Assembly: GCA_963678675.1 (NCBI GenBank)
Contig: OY783191.1
Coordinates: 20,401,111-20,465,110, forward strand
DNA length: 64,000 nt
Reading direction: 5' to 3'
Source: Xiphydria camelus
Lineage: Eukaryota; Arthropoda; Insecta; Hymenoptera; Xiphydriidae
The position numbers and the translations under genes were made by a program. The notes under the pieces are model-generated. The model did not search any database. It had not been told where the DNA came from and was given only the letters and a program-made list of their open reading frames with translations. This document shows, one piece after another, positions 51,350 to 60,833 of this stretch; the stretch's first letter is position 1; each line of letters starts with the position of its first letter.

Positions 51350-51600
51350 GAATAAACGGATTCATGCCAAATTTGGTATAGAGGGGTTTTTTGGGTCGCT
51401 GATCACGAATCTAAAGTCAGATTTAAAAAATTCAAAATGGCGGATCCAATATGGCGGACGAGGTTTTCAAAAATCAACGGATTCATGCCAAATTTGGTAT
51501 AGAGGGGTTTTTTGGATCGCTGATCACGAATCTGATGTCAGATTTCAAAAATTCAAGATGGCGGATCCAATATGGCGAACGAGATTTTCGAAAATCGATG
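51350..51600. repeat. ATGGCGGATCC satellite, two forward units
   Basis: Two units 121 bp apart (ATTTGGTATAG at 51,371 and 51,492) carry GGGTCGCTGATCACGAATCT and ATGGCGGATCCAATATGGCG. Reading frames through them are periodic artefacts. Confidence 0.85.
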
Positions 51601-51715
51601 CGTCGCTGTGTTTTGCAGTACAACATAATAAAAATAAATCAAGTTGATAGTATGTTACAAAAACTGTAATATATAGACAATGAAGATGTGATTAATGTGT
51701 TAATATTATTACATG

Positions 51716-52400
51716 AAAACTTAACAACACTCTTCCTCCTCATCATCTTCATCACGGTTATCATCAGAACCCCCTCTTGTGTAAAACTCTCTTGGGGAAT
51801 GTGAAGAAGGGATCTGACTTCTTTCGAAAGAGTTCCATTGTTCCGGATTTGTAAAGGTCTAATGCTGCTAATAACAGGATCCGATGATATTAACTCTTTC
51901 AGGATGGCCTCCGTATATGTACAACGTTATGTAAAACGTACATGTACGGCGGCCGTTCTGAAAGGGTTAACACACACACACACACACAATGAGTGTAAAA
52001 TTTCTTCATTACACTTCGTTCTGGAAACTTTTCTGGTATAATGCTCTCGATATTTTCTAAATTCCTTATGCCTAGCTTCTAACGCATCTTCGGACAATTG
52101 GCCAATTGGACAGATTAGGTAATCCATTACAGCTGCACCATGGATAAGAATTTTGTGCAGACTTACAGGCATTGGATACCAAGGATACAAATTCACATAG
52201 TGTTTTGCAGTTTCTATGTTATACTTTTCGAATTCTGCCAAATTGAAAGAATATCCACTTGACAATGCATCTAGAATTGTGAAAAAACGTACTATGAGAT
52301 TTTTAAACTATTCTAGTTATTTCTGACACCTTCTCTGCATTTTTGAAAAACCGTCTAGCAGTATTTCCATCCTTCGTGTTGCCCTTTCCTTGAACAACCA
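51716..52400 (-). pseudogene. Transposon protein (PIGQLSEDA family), broken by a TTAA MITE
   Basis: On the minus strand, GNTKDGNTARRFFKNAEKVS (about 52,385-52,325) leads to SGYSFNLAEFEKYNIETAKH, YPWYPMPVSLHKILIHGAAV and CPIGQLSEDALEARHKEFRK (52,265-52,040), then TRKVSRTKCNEEILHSL. After the TTAA MITE it goes on with SSDPVISSIRPLQIRNNGTL and an acidic tail DEDDEEEECC (about 51,718). This is the C-terminal half of a protein seen in many insect DNA transposons; I cannot assign the superfamily. It is probably the gene of the surrounding 3.2 kb element. Confidence 0.65.
51894..51966. mobile_element. 73-bp TTAA-flanked MITE
   Basis: TTAA at 51,890-51,893 and 51,967-51,970; ends CTCTTTCAGGATGGCC and GGCCGTTCTGAAAGGG, with an inner ACGTTATGTAAAACGT core. 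It is followed by a (CA)n run that may have grown from its edge. Confidence 0.8.
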
Positions 52401-52420
52401 CAACCACAGTAACAAATTAA

Positions 52421-53155
52421 AATAATTTTTCCAGGCGACAAATGGCGATTATATGTTTCTTATAATTTTATAGTAGACACTCTAGCCTACGAAACACAAT
52501 AACACTTTGAAACTTTATGAAACTTTTTTTGTAATTCAACAAAAAGATATTTAAACACACATGCCATTTTTGAGAAACCTTTCCGCCATATTGGATCCGC
52601 CATATTGTTTTTCGAAATTTTGACTTTGGATTCATAATCAGCGACCCCAAACATCCCCGAGTACTCAATTTCACCTAGATTCGATCAATTATTGAGGAAC
52701 ATTTCCGCCATATTTGATCCGCCATATTGTTTGTCTAACTTTTGACTTTGGATTCGTAATTAGCAACCCCAAAAACCCCCAAGTACTCAATTTCATCCAG
52801 ATTCGATCAATTTTTGAGGAACCTTTCCGCCATATTGGATCCGCCATATTGTTTTTCGAAATTTTGATTTTGGATTCGTAATCAGCGACCTTAAAAACCC
52901 CTGAATACTGAATTTCACCTTGATTAATACGCGTTTTCGAATTTTGGCCAGCTTTCCGGGATTTCGTCCCACTGTGCATCGCTTGTCAGAACAGTTAAAA
53001 ATGAAAATAATTCTTCCAGATGACAAATGATGACTATGTGTTTATTATGATTTTATAGTACACACTCTAATCTATAAAACACAATAACATTGGCTTTGAA
53101 ACTTTATGAAACTTTTTTTGTAATTCAACAGAAAGATATTGAAATACACATGTCA
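52421..53155. repeat. Satellite block (~122-bp unit, inverted) between two direct repeats
   Basis: Three units (CCGCCATATT at 52,583, 52,705 and 52,827) contain GGATCCGCCATATTG, GATTCGTAATCAGCGACC and ATTCGATCAATT, the reverse-strand version of the 27.5 and 51.4 kb satellite in a diverged form. A ~145-bp sequence (ACAATAACA...TTTGAAACTTTATGAAACTT) occurs on both sides, 52,421-52,566 and 53,007-53,155. Confidence 0.8.
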
Positions 53156-54488
53156 ATAAAATTAAATAATTTAGAAGTGTCCCGCATATTTTACTTACCG
53201 AATGTATGTTTTAACGTAGATAAAAACACAACCTAACAATACCAAAACACAATAATGTATCACGACAAACCGTACCAACGATATCGATATAATTAATCAC
53301 GGTAGACTAAGTACGTCAACCTAATGCTACATCTTTGGTTGTGCGCCGTATCGAGCATAGCGTGTTTAGACCTGCAACTTCTATAGCATATTATGCTACA
53401 GTTATTTAGCTAACTACATACATAACTATTTTCGAGATTTGTAAAATTTATTTTTGTACATTTTTTCCACCTACATCACGGAAATTGACCACTGTGCGAC
53501 GTGCCAATTCCGACGCGGCGTCAACTTCAATTAATTTTTGTGTCGTCAATTTTAAAGTGTCGTTATTTTTGTTTGTTTGTCGTTAAAGAGAGGATATCAA
53601 AGTATATGCTTGCTTTTTTTCAGATTTTTAAAAAGTGGCCAGCTATGAAAATACGTCATTTGTTTAAATCAAGTGCAAATAAAATTATTAAAAAAAATTT
53701 TTTTTTGATCGATGCAATTTTTCTCTGGTTTTTCAACTCTTTCACTTTTAGTATCCAAAAGATTATTCTCAGTCGACCACCGGTTTGATAATTATAATTT
53801 AATGAAAAAAAAGCAGCGTTATTTTTCAAGTGGCTGTAAAATCAACAATTTTCAACATTTTGAAAAATCCTTCGAGATACGGTTAAACATCGATAAAGAC
53901 TACAATATATCCAAATTTGAGCAAAATCCGAAATGTTACTCCAAAAAGTGTCCGATTTGGTATGGAATGACCCCCCAACTAACACACAAATACATGCACC
54001 AGAGCCTTACACCTCGAATCCGCCCTGGCCCGAGAAAAACTGAGGAAACGTTTCTTTCTCTACAGCAGTGCTGGCAAAGATTCTTTATTGATTGTTCTCC
54101 GCTTCGCTCGAGATACAGTTGGTCGCCAGATGCCTTAACTACGTAGTCTCTTGTTTTAGAGCAAGGGTCATCCCTTGCGCGGATGATTGTTTTTGAGAAG
54201 TCGCGCGTACTTATTATCGCAACTTCTCTGAACTGCTGACTGTGTGGGTTCTATATAAATGAGGTCTGACTGGTTGATTTATAGTTGTTATTGAATGAAT
54301 TAACATATTGAAAAATTTGAGTTTGGAGAAAACACTTGCATGAACTTAATTTTTTCTACAACTTTACAGTAATGCTGACTGGCCGTGTCCCACTCTTTTG
54401 CTGGCTGACTGTTTGTTTTGAGTTTTTTATTGCATAAACTAATTATAAATTAATTTGGAGCTAGTAGAAAACAGTTGCACGAAGCTAA

Positions 54489-54857
54489 TTATTCTGACAC
54501 CTTTGGTGGCGCGCGAACGCCAGGTGTCCCAAAACCAGACCGGCTGACTGTACAGTGACGTTTTACAGCCCAATTGTAATTCACTAGAATTGTACCAGAT
54601 AGGAGAAAACTCTTGCACATTTTGTACGCCAGCGCTCCGACTAATAGTCCAATAACTCCGGCTTGAAATGGTCCTCCTTCTCCAGTAAAGTTCAGTTCTT
54701 GGAGTAGAGTAAAAAGAAGACCGGATTTACTATCAAAAAGTCCTTGAGAACCTAGCGCGTAACTGTCCGTTTGCTTTCGACGCGGTTCTTTATTATACGT
54801 GATTATACTTTGTGGACAACAATACTCAGGATAAATCATTCTAGTAACCGAAGACAT
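54489..54857 (-). CDS. Unrecognised 122-residue protein with a hydrophobic segment
   Basis: MSSVTRMIYPEYCCPQSIIT, then a Tyr/Ser/Gly region, TGEGGPFQAGVIGLLVGALA (probable membrane segment) and SFLLSGTILVNYNWAVKRHC. The second half, from about residue 76, lies inside the 54,190-54,632 palindrome arm and is therefore duplicated, inverted, at 49,634-49,776. The first half is unique. It could be a real small protein whose 3' part was copied, or a chance frame formed by an exon and the arm. I do not recognise it. Confidence 0.3.
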   Translation of the reverse strand: MSSVTRMIYPEYCCPQSIITYNKEPRRKQTDSYALGSQGLFDSKSGLLFTLLQELNFTGEGGPFQAGVIGLLVGALAYKMCKSFLLSGTILVNYNWAVKRHCTVSRSGFGTPGVRAPPKVSE

Positions 54858-55108
54858 TCGCGTTTATTGGTGGAACCCAACATAACATAAAATTGTTGCA
54901 GGTCTATCTTTCCCTCTCGAGACCAGTCGAGGATGGTACGTTGAGGATCCAAGAACCGAGTGTGTGCAGCAGCAGAAAACATTTAATTTGTCTAACCCTT
55001 ATTCTGGCAGTCAAAAAAGACACAGTAGATATATTTTTTTCTAATTCTATGAAAATATTCGTAAAATAACGTATTATATAACGGAAAAATAACGTATTAT
55101 TATATGAG

Positions 55109-55342
55109 AGCCTTGAAATAAAAGGAGTCTAAGTGCCTATTTCACAGTTTCGAAATAATCAAGGATAAAGTTATTTAGATTTACAAAATTCAAGATCTCT
55201 ATGCATGTGATCTCTAATATTTACCATTTTATTCAAAATATTTATAAATCATTTCCAAAAACTAGACAACTAGGTACCTAAATCTGCACTTAAGTCCATA
55301 TATAGAAAAAGTCACTTGAATCCCTTTTATTCCAAGGCCCTA
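55109..55342. repeat. Short-TIR candidate MITE
   Basis: GCCTTGAAATAAAAGGA at 55,111 and TCCCTTTTATTCCAAGGC near 55,323-55,340 form inverted ends about 230 bp apart. AAGTGCCTATTTCA/TTGAATC follow inside. No clear target duplication. Confidence 0.5.
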
Positions 55343-55799
55343 ATATGATACGTTGGCCGATTAAGTGCTAAAATCATAAGTAAATCCCCATGAAGACTCT
55401 TTTTCAATGATAAATAACAAAGCAATAGAATTAAGACGTATTGAGTTATTACATTGCAATAAAATATAGAAGAACACTTAAGAAGTTTCAGCAAGAGCAA
55501 CTAGTTGTAACACTAATTGTTATTAGGCTCTAGTAAATTTAGAAAATATACAATAGAATCTTCTCTAAAATTATGATGATTATTATCAGCAACCGCATTA
55601 TTTTCATCAGCGTCTAACAAATCAAAATTAATGTTTGGGTCCTGAATGGGATCTTGCTCGTTCATACTACGAGCTACATTATGTAACACCCCGGATAGCA
55701 ATCGTGCGTCGCACGTAGGACGCACGACGTGAGGTCTCACGCGTGCGCTCTACTACGCAGTCAAAATGAAGTCACGCGTGAGTTTTGAGCGCACGCGAT

Positions 55800-56560
55800 G
55801 AGACTTGAGTGCTTTTTGTAACCAAGTAGCACCAACCCCGATAGAAACGCGTGGATTTACACGGCATGCCAACATAGTTTTACGTAAATTTCAAGATTTT
55901 AGTACGGGGGTTAATTCAATCATTTTGATACGCAGGGAACGCGCGTGTTTGTAGTTAAATTAGGTTCGGTGGTCGAGCAGTGCGGACGTGTAGCGGATCG
56001 CTCCTGCGAAATTCGGAACTTTAGTCGGGTTTTTCGCAAGTGAGTGCGATAAAGAATTCATGGTGGTGTTCGCGGAGCAGTGCGAAGCTCATTGAGTGAA
56101 GTGGAAGTGCGGCGAGGCCGGCGTTTAGGAGTTATTCGACGATTACGAAGTCTGCCATGCCGAGTTCCCTCGTGGCACGGACGCCATCGTCGGTTAACGA
56201 AAGACCGCAAAGGCCAGAAGAGAGACACCGGACGAGCGACCCTCGCGAGAAGCCGCCTCGGGGGGGAGCTCCGGGACACCGAAGAGGCCCTCGCGAACGA
56301 CCGAGCTATGCTGGGAATCTACAGTGAAGTGACAACGGCGCACAACAAGTTGCGACGCGTGCGAATGGCGGCCGGCATGACGCCGTCGCCAAGTCGCGCC
56401 CGCGACTGTGCAGTAGACTCTCGGTTAACCGAGGCTCCGGATTAACCGAGGGCTCTCTCGCCGCATGATCTACTGTTTCTCCAACGTTGGCGTAATATTT
56501 CCAGTTACAGGTACTGTGCGCGGATGGGCTGATCCAAATACCACACTATAATCAAGTAAT
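55800..56560. other. GC-rich unassigned region with a pogo/Tigger-type end
   Basis: At 56,411-56,455 the sequence CAGTAGACTCTCGGTTAACC GAGGCTCCGGATTAACCGAG resembles the terminal repeat of pogo/Tigger elements; the partner was not found. Before it, a GC-rich frame (about 56,155-56,400) gives Arg/Pro/Glu-rich residues on both strands. I regard this as unproven coding sequence. Confidence 0.4.
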
Positions 56561-56954
56561 TAACCTAACTTAACTAATTCAATAAGCTAACCTGTCATCC
56601 TCCCCCCTCTCATCGCATAAACACAAGGAAACACGAGGAAAGTGCACTACGAATCATTTTACGCGTTTGATATTTCCGTAGGACCTCTTTCCATGCCACG
56701 ACGACGTATCTTCCGACGCATTTCAAAGGTCTAGACCATTGAGGTAATTATTCAATCAATGTCGTATCTCGACACTTGCAATACTTTATCTTTTTTTCTT
56801 CTCCATCACACCCTCCGTCACACTTGGTACCTCATATGCGATAACGCAGTTGCAGATGCGAATAGACCTTTTCATTCTGCAAAAAAAAATTGTGTGCATG
56901 AGCAAGTAAAAATGGCGGCTTCCGATTAACTTTTGGACAGTTTTTGGAAGTGTA

Positions 56955-57270
56955 CCGTATGTCCGCGATCATTTGAACCATAGGAAAATTGCGAGTTTTG
57001 CATGAGCACCCCTTTGGGTCTCCTCGTCCAATAGAATCACCGGAGAAGCGTGAATGCGCATGCGTAGTCATCCGCGAGTGTGGCGTCGTCAGCAAGTTCA
57101 GATCGATTATTTCGATAACCGATCTGAACTTGCTGACGACGCCACACTCGCGGATGACTACGCATGCGCATTCACGCTTCTCCGGTGATTCTATTGGACA
57201 AGGAGACCCAAAGGGGTGCTCATGCAAAACTCGCAATTTTCCTATGGTTCAAATGATCGCGGACATACGG
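56955..57270. mobile_element. 316-bp near-perfect palindromic MITE
   Basis: TA at 56,953-56,954 and 57,271-57,272; arms of about 150 bp (CCGTATGTCCGCGATCATTT ... GATCTGAACTTGCTGACGAC) meet at a short loop near 57,108-57,117. One mismatch or so separates the arms, suggesting recent origin. A half copy is at 48,720-48,850. Confidence 0.9.
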
Positions 57271-57387
57271 TAGTGATGGAAACATTTTTTTATTAAATTA
57301 TTAAAGTAATTACAAAGCTGATGACGCGAATTTGAATAATTTATAATGAATAATAAATCCAATATTCGAAAGTAAAAGTCATTTTAG

Positions 57388-58500
57388 CATGGAGAAACAA
57401 CGTAAAGGTGCTACTAAACGATGCTGTTACGGTTTGTGTAAAAGTGACACATGCTTTAAAAAGTTAAAAAAATATAAGTTTTCGCTTCATTTCGTTCCCG
57501 AAACCTTGTCTTGAGTTTCGCAAGGGATATGTAAAGGAATCAATCAAAAAACATATCATGAAATGTAATAAATGTGAAAAAAGTGACAAGTGGGTGAGCT
57601 TATGTGGACGTGCAGATGAAGGATTTAAATCTATACAGTGTATTACTAAAGATACATATATTTTCTCTCTGCATTTTGTTGGCGAAAAAGGTCCCAGTGA
57701 AGAATATCTAGATCCTGTTCCTTTAAAGTACAAGAAATTGACAAAAAAGGTAAGTGGTCTCATTTGGAGTGAATCATAAGAGTTAAGACTGGTGCAAATA
57801 ATGTTTTATTGTTTTAGCCAGAACGTAAAATACGTACTTGTTTAGAACAGAAAGATGTGAAATTATACACAACCTCCACTTCAGCAAAAACAGAGGATAC
57901 AAATGATGATTTTGGAACACTGGAGCATCAATCGCAACGAACGAAAGAAGAGGTAACCTCTTCTACAATCATACATACATCTATGCAAACCATTTACAAT
58001 ATATTAAATGTTTGATTGTTTTCAACTTTTAGGGTTGTGAGGTAATGGATATCGTAACAAATGACAATACAGGCGATCACTACGTTGAAGAGCATCAGTC
58101 GCAACGAGCGAAGGAACAGGTAACCTCTTCTACAATCATACATACATCTATGCCAACAATTTACAATATATTAAATGTTGTTTTATTGTTTTCAATGTTT
58201 AGGGTTGTGAGGTACTAGATGTAAAAAATTACGATACTGGTGATGACTACGTCGAAGAGCATGAATCGCAACGAGCGAAGGAACAGGTAACCTCTTCTAC
58301 AATTATTATACATACATCTATGCCAACAATTTACAATATATTAAATGTTGTTTTATTGTTTTCAATTTTTAGGGTTGTGGAGTGAGTCTCACAAAGGCCA
58401 ACAAGAGGAATTGTGGAGTGCAAACACTAAAAAGGATGGAACGACGGAATGCTACGACTCAAACTATAAAAAAAACTGCAATGGACGAATTCGAAAGAGA
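57388..58500 (+). pseudogene. THAP-domain protein with repeated exon
   Basis: MEKQRKGATKRCCYGLCKSD begins the THAP zinc finger; after a one-base shift near 57,503 it reads KCEKSDKWVSLCGRADEGFK, DTYIFSLHFVGEKGPSEEYL and DPVPLKYKKLTKK, with a donor at 57,750 (AAG|GTAAGT). Exon 2 starts at about 57,819 (PERKIRTCLEQ). Exons of 87 and 84 bp (58,032-58,118 and 58,202-58,285) are repeats, GCEVMDIVTNDNTGDHYVEE HQSQRAKEQ and GCEVLDVKNYDTGDDYVEEH ESQRAKEQ, each with nearly identical flanking introns starting GTAACCTCTTCTACAAT. The last exon (from about 58,374) has KRNCGVQTLKRMERRNATTQ. The frameshift in the THAP finger suggests it is inactive. Confidence 0.7.
57950..58373 (+). repeat. Tandem exon-intron amplification in the THAP gene
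   Basis: A block of about 168 bp (intron starting GTAACCTCTTCTACAATCAT, then the GGTTGTG(A/G)(A/G)GT exon ending GCGAAGGAACAG) occurs twice in full (57,951-58,118 and 58,119-58,285), and its intron a third time (58,286-58,373). Exon lengths are multiples of three, so each added unit lengthens the protein without shifting the frame. Confidence 0.85.
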
Positions 58501-59091
58501 GTTGCTAATAGATTTTAAGGCATATAATAATGCTGTTACGTGGCTGCACCTACCTAGAGATGATGCTTTGCAATTACACTGTCCATCAATAATTTTTGTG
58601 GATTTGTACTCTAACATGACTTTCACTGAATACCTAATATTTTTGTTATAAGATGCTTGAACGTTTGCTTTCAGATAATAAAACTTTTTATCAACAGTAA
58701 CTGAGTCCATGATATCCTGAACATGTTTACTCAGCAAATAAATTTTTCCTCGCGCGAGTGGTTTGGAAGTTCCACAATCAATTTTCTTCACATGAACATT
58801 TTGGGAATTACTGGTATCGATCATCTGAATATTAATAAAATATTCATACATACAACCAATGTTGAATGCATGTGGAATTGAACAAGATGAGAAAGTATTC
58901 CAATAGCTTGGATAGTCTGGTCCTTGTTGCAACTGTGATATGACATTAGACCTCAAATTTGTAGCTTTTATCTCTAACCATTTACCACGATCGACATGCG
59001 AATCAATAGGCGTTTTTCTTTGAAGACAAAATTTCACTCTGCAATAAGATAAATATTTTGAAAATGAATTTAAGAGATTATAAAAGTGCAT
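58459..59091 (-). CDS. SWIM zinc-finger transposon protein (partial)
   Basis: The 210-residue frame contains ATNLRSNVISQLQQGPDYPS YW, KPLARGKIYLLSKHVQDIMD, KKFYYLKANVQASYNKNIRY and GQCNCKASSLGRCSHVTALL YAL. The C-x-C ... C-x-H arrangement is a SWIM zinc finger, a DNA- or protein-binding module found in Mutator-type and other transposon proteins. The ATG at 59,091 is close to the element's right end (59,368). The frame ends at 58,459 by running into the end of the convergent THAP gene and may be truncated. Related fragments are at 47,745-47,954 and 63,835 onward; an N-terminal exon of the same type is at 32,036. Confidence 0.65.
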   Translation of the reverse strand: MHFYNLLNSFSKYLSYCRVKFCLQRKTPIDSHVDRGKWLEIKATNLRSNVISQLQQGPDYPSYWNTFSSCSIPHAFNIGCMYEYFINIQMIDTSNSQNVHVKKIDCGTSKPLARGKIYLLSKHVQDIMDSVTVDKKFYYLKANVQASYNKNIRYSVKVMLEYKSTKIIDGQCNCKASSLGRCSHVTALLYALKSISNSLSNSSIAVFFIV

Positions 59092-59381
59092 CCTAGTCTC
59101 CTAACCTATCAATTAAATGTTGCTTTTTTCCCTCAGTCTTTTGGTTCCTACATTGAAGCCAACGTTTTAATTGAAGTACACTGTGTGCTTCAATTGTATT
59201 GTACATTAAAATCGCTCCCGGAACATCTTTCTCTGATAATTCCACGTTTACGAATGGTTGCATGGAGACCATTGCGATTAAAAACTGTCCGAAACTTTTA
59301 ACCTTTGCGCCAGGCTTTTTAGTTACACATGAGGCGCGCTAGTTACTTCCGCCCAGAATGAAAAGGTCTATAGTTCAAAGC

Positions 59382-60224
59382 GTCAAGCACGCAAAACGAC
59401 GCGGCTCCAAGATCCTGAAGGAAGGATGGATGGTGCATTCGATGAATCGCGATCCAATGGTAGGTCGACGACGTGGCGTTGATTCGGTTTCGCTTCCTCC
59501 GTCATTAAGACTCTCGTGTTTTTAGAGGAAGAGACACTACTGGTGATTGGACACAAAGGCCATAACTCTGTTCCAAAGCGACAGCAGTTCCAAGTACTTC
59601 AAAGAGATTCAACAACATTCTCGTGAGTACATATCTATATCGTTAGAAATTGTCTGCGCGCGTTTAGTCGATGTACAATGCACGCGTTCTCTCCTTCCAG
59701 GCACGATGCATTGTTTCGAGTTGAGAACGGCCAACGTCGATTACTACGTCGGCGAAGATCCCCTCTACGCAGGTGCGAGTGGTTAGCTTCCACCGCCGGA
59801 AAGTGGCGTTAGCGCTCACTTGGCGAGGACCTGGAAAACGAGTATCAGGCAGGCATTGATGCCCATCACCTCCAAACCAGCAAGTACGTTCAGAGCTCGC
59901 GAGTGTGCGCGCGAACGCGTACCGATGCTATATTGAAAAACACGCGTCGTTTTCGCAGGTCGGCAGGAACAGTCGACAACTGAGCCAGAGGAACGCGTAA
60001 CCGACATGTGGCAGCTCTATCACATCTTCCCAGACGAAGTTCTTGGCTCGGGTCAATTTGGTATCATCTACGGCGGAGTTCATCGCTAGACCGGCCGCAT
60101 GATGGCGATAAAGGTGATCGACAAGCTGCGTTTTCCCACCAAGCAGGAGACCCAGCTCAAGAACGAAGTAGCCATCCTGCAGAATCTCTCCCACAGCAGA
60201 GTCGTCAATCTCGAGAGGATGTTC
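59382..60224 (+). pseudogene. PRKD: Protein kinase D fragment (PH domain to kinase N-lobe), intron-containing
   Basis: Five exons keep splice sites: 59,382-59,459 (VKHAKRRGSKILKEGWMVHS), 59,526-59,622 (RKRHYW-stop-LDTKAITLFQSD), 59,701-59,772 (GTMHCFELRTANVDYYVGED), 59,804-59,883 (SGVSAHLARTWKTSIRQALM) and 59,959-60,224 ([66 protein letters not shown]). These are the PH domain, linker and the glycine loop and VAIK-lysine region of protein kinase D, a serine/threonine kinase of the CAMK group. TGA after HYW and TAG after GVHR, plus HSRV for the expected HPGV, mark it as dead. The introns show it arose by DNA duplication, not retrocopying. It is cut at 60,224 by MITE sequence and lies inside the 55,690-61,878 insertion. 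Confidence 0.92.
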
Positions 60225-60267
60225 ATTTTACATTTTTTATGAATAACGCCGTACACGCGTTTTAATA

Positions 60268-60346
60268 TCGTCAGCTTACTTGTAAAACCTACTAAGTCCT
60301 ATGTCCGAAAATCGGACTTGGAAGGTTTAACAAGTAAGCCGACGAT
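60268..60346. repeat. Small palindrome
   Basis: TCGTCAGCTTACTTGTAAAA CCTACTAAGTCC pairs with GGACTTGGAAGGTTTAACAA GTAAGCCGACGA across a short loop (TATGTCCGAAAATC). It sits between the kinase fragment and a TTAA MITE. Confidence 0.7.
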
Positions 60347-60358
60347 ATGTAATATTAA

Positions 60359-60443
60359 CCCTTATGTGCACGCTAAGCGGCACTCCGTACCGCACCGCTA
60401 GCGTGTACTGACGGGAAAAAAAATTTAAGCGTGCACGTAAGGG
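60359..60443. mobile_element. 85-bp TTAA-flanked piggyBac-type MITE
   Basis: TTAA at 60,355-60,358 and 60,444-60,447; ends CCCTTATGTGCACGCT and AGCGTGCACGTAAGGG. A second GCTAAGCGG/CCGCTAGCGT pair lies inside. Confidence 0.8.
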
Positions 60444-60458
60444 TTAAATACACAATAT

Positions 60459-60656
60459 TTAACCATCGCTCCGAACGACCGAAAGTTCATCGACATTTTC
60501 TTCGGTGATGCCAAGTGTTTCTTTTAGTTCCTCAATTTTTGCAGCGGTTTCGTCCTCCGTTTCCAATCCCGGCAAAGCCTTATTCCGTTTCTTATCGGAA
60601 TTTCTTCTCCCAAAATTTTTGTGCCTCTGTTTTGTCGCCCTTAAAATTTCTTTCAT
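60459..60656 (-). CDS. Unrecognised 65-residue charged reading frame
   Basis: MKEILRATKQRHKNFGRRNS then a Lys/Glu-rich helix-forming stretch (LETEDETAAKIEELKETLGI). It starts next to an ATAATGAAAG repeat and ends beside a TTAA MITE. It may be the remnant of a transposon gene, but I do not recognise it and chance is possible. Confidence 0.2.
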   Translation of the reverse strand: MKEILRATKQRHKNFGRRNSDKKRNKALPGLETEDETAAKIEELKETLGITEENVDELSVVRSDG

Positions 60657-60833
60657 ATCATTATATTATAATGAAAGAGTAGGCACCACAACACGACTAG
60701 ATACAACGAAAGAGTAGGCATTATTACCAATACTACAGGGATTGTCGTTTTTGACAAGTGTTGTTTTTGAAAGGAACCCTTCAATTGTTTAACCCTTAAT
60801 TTGACAATGTATCTCATAAGATAAGTCTGTTAA

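Larger units (their letters stand above)
50737..53973. mobile_element. 3.2 kb long-TIR element (GGGTCATTCCATACC ends, CCCA duplication)
   Basis: Ends GGGTCATTCCATACCAAATC and its complement extend as inverted repeats of about 500-600 bp, sharing CATCGATTAAAAA/GATCGATGCAATT, GCAAGCATATACTTTGATAT and CACGGAAATTGACCACTGTG. CCCA at 50,733-50,736 and 53,974-53,977 looks like a 4-bp duplication. It holds a minus-strand transposase remnant, satellite blocks and a TTAA MITE. Confidence 0.75.
49634..54632. repeat. Large two-level palindrome, outer arms ~440 bp
   Basis: 49,634-50,075 is the near-exact complement of 54,190-54,632. The arms contain GTGTCCCAAAACCAGACCGG, AATTAATTTGGAGCTAGTAG, TGCTGACTGGCCGTGTCCCA and AGTCGCGCGTACTTATTATC. 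Between them is a second inverted pair (50,737-51,338 with 53,468-53,973), which are the ends of an inserted element. Unequal spacers (about 660 and 215 bp) separate the two levels. Confidence 0.85.
56865..59368. mobile_element. 2.5 kb element carrying convergent THAP and SWIM genes
   Basis: Ends GACCTTTTCATTCTG and CAGAATGAAAAGGTC are flanked by TA (56,863-56,864; 59,369-59,370). It contains a palindromic MITE at 56,955-57,270, a THAP gene on the plus strand and a SWIM-finger gene on the minus strand whose 3' ends meet near 58,470. The superfamily is unknown to me. Confidence 0.65.

Noticed and set aside
56080..56445. 121-residue frame and overlapping minus-strand frames
   Set aside because: GC-rich composition opens frames on both strands; no family match and a pogo-type end runs through it.
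56832..57273. Frames of 94 and 134 residues reading MRVLHEHPFGSP on both strands
   Set aside because: They are the two arms of a palindromic MITE.
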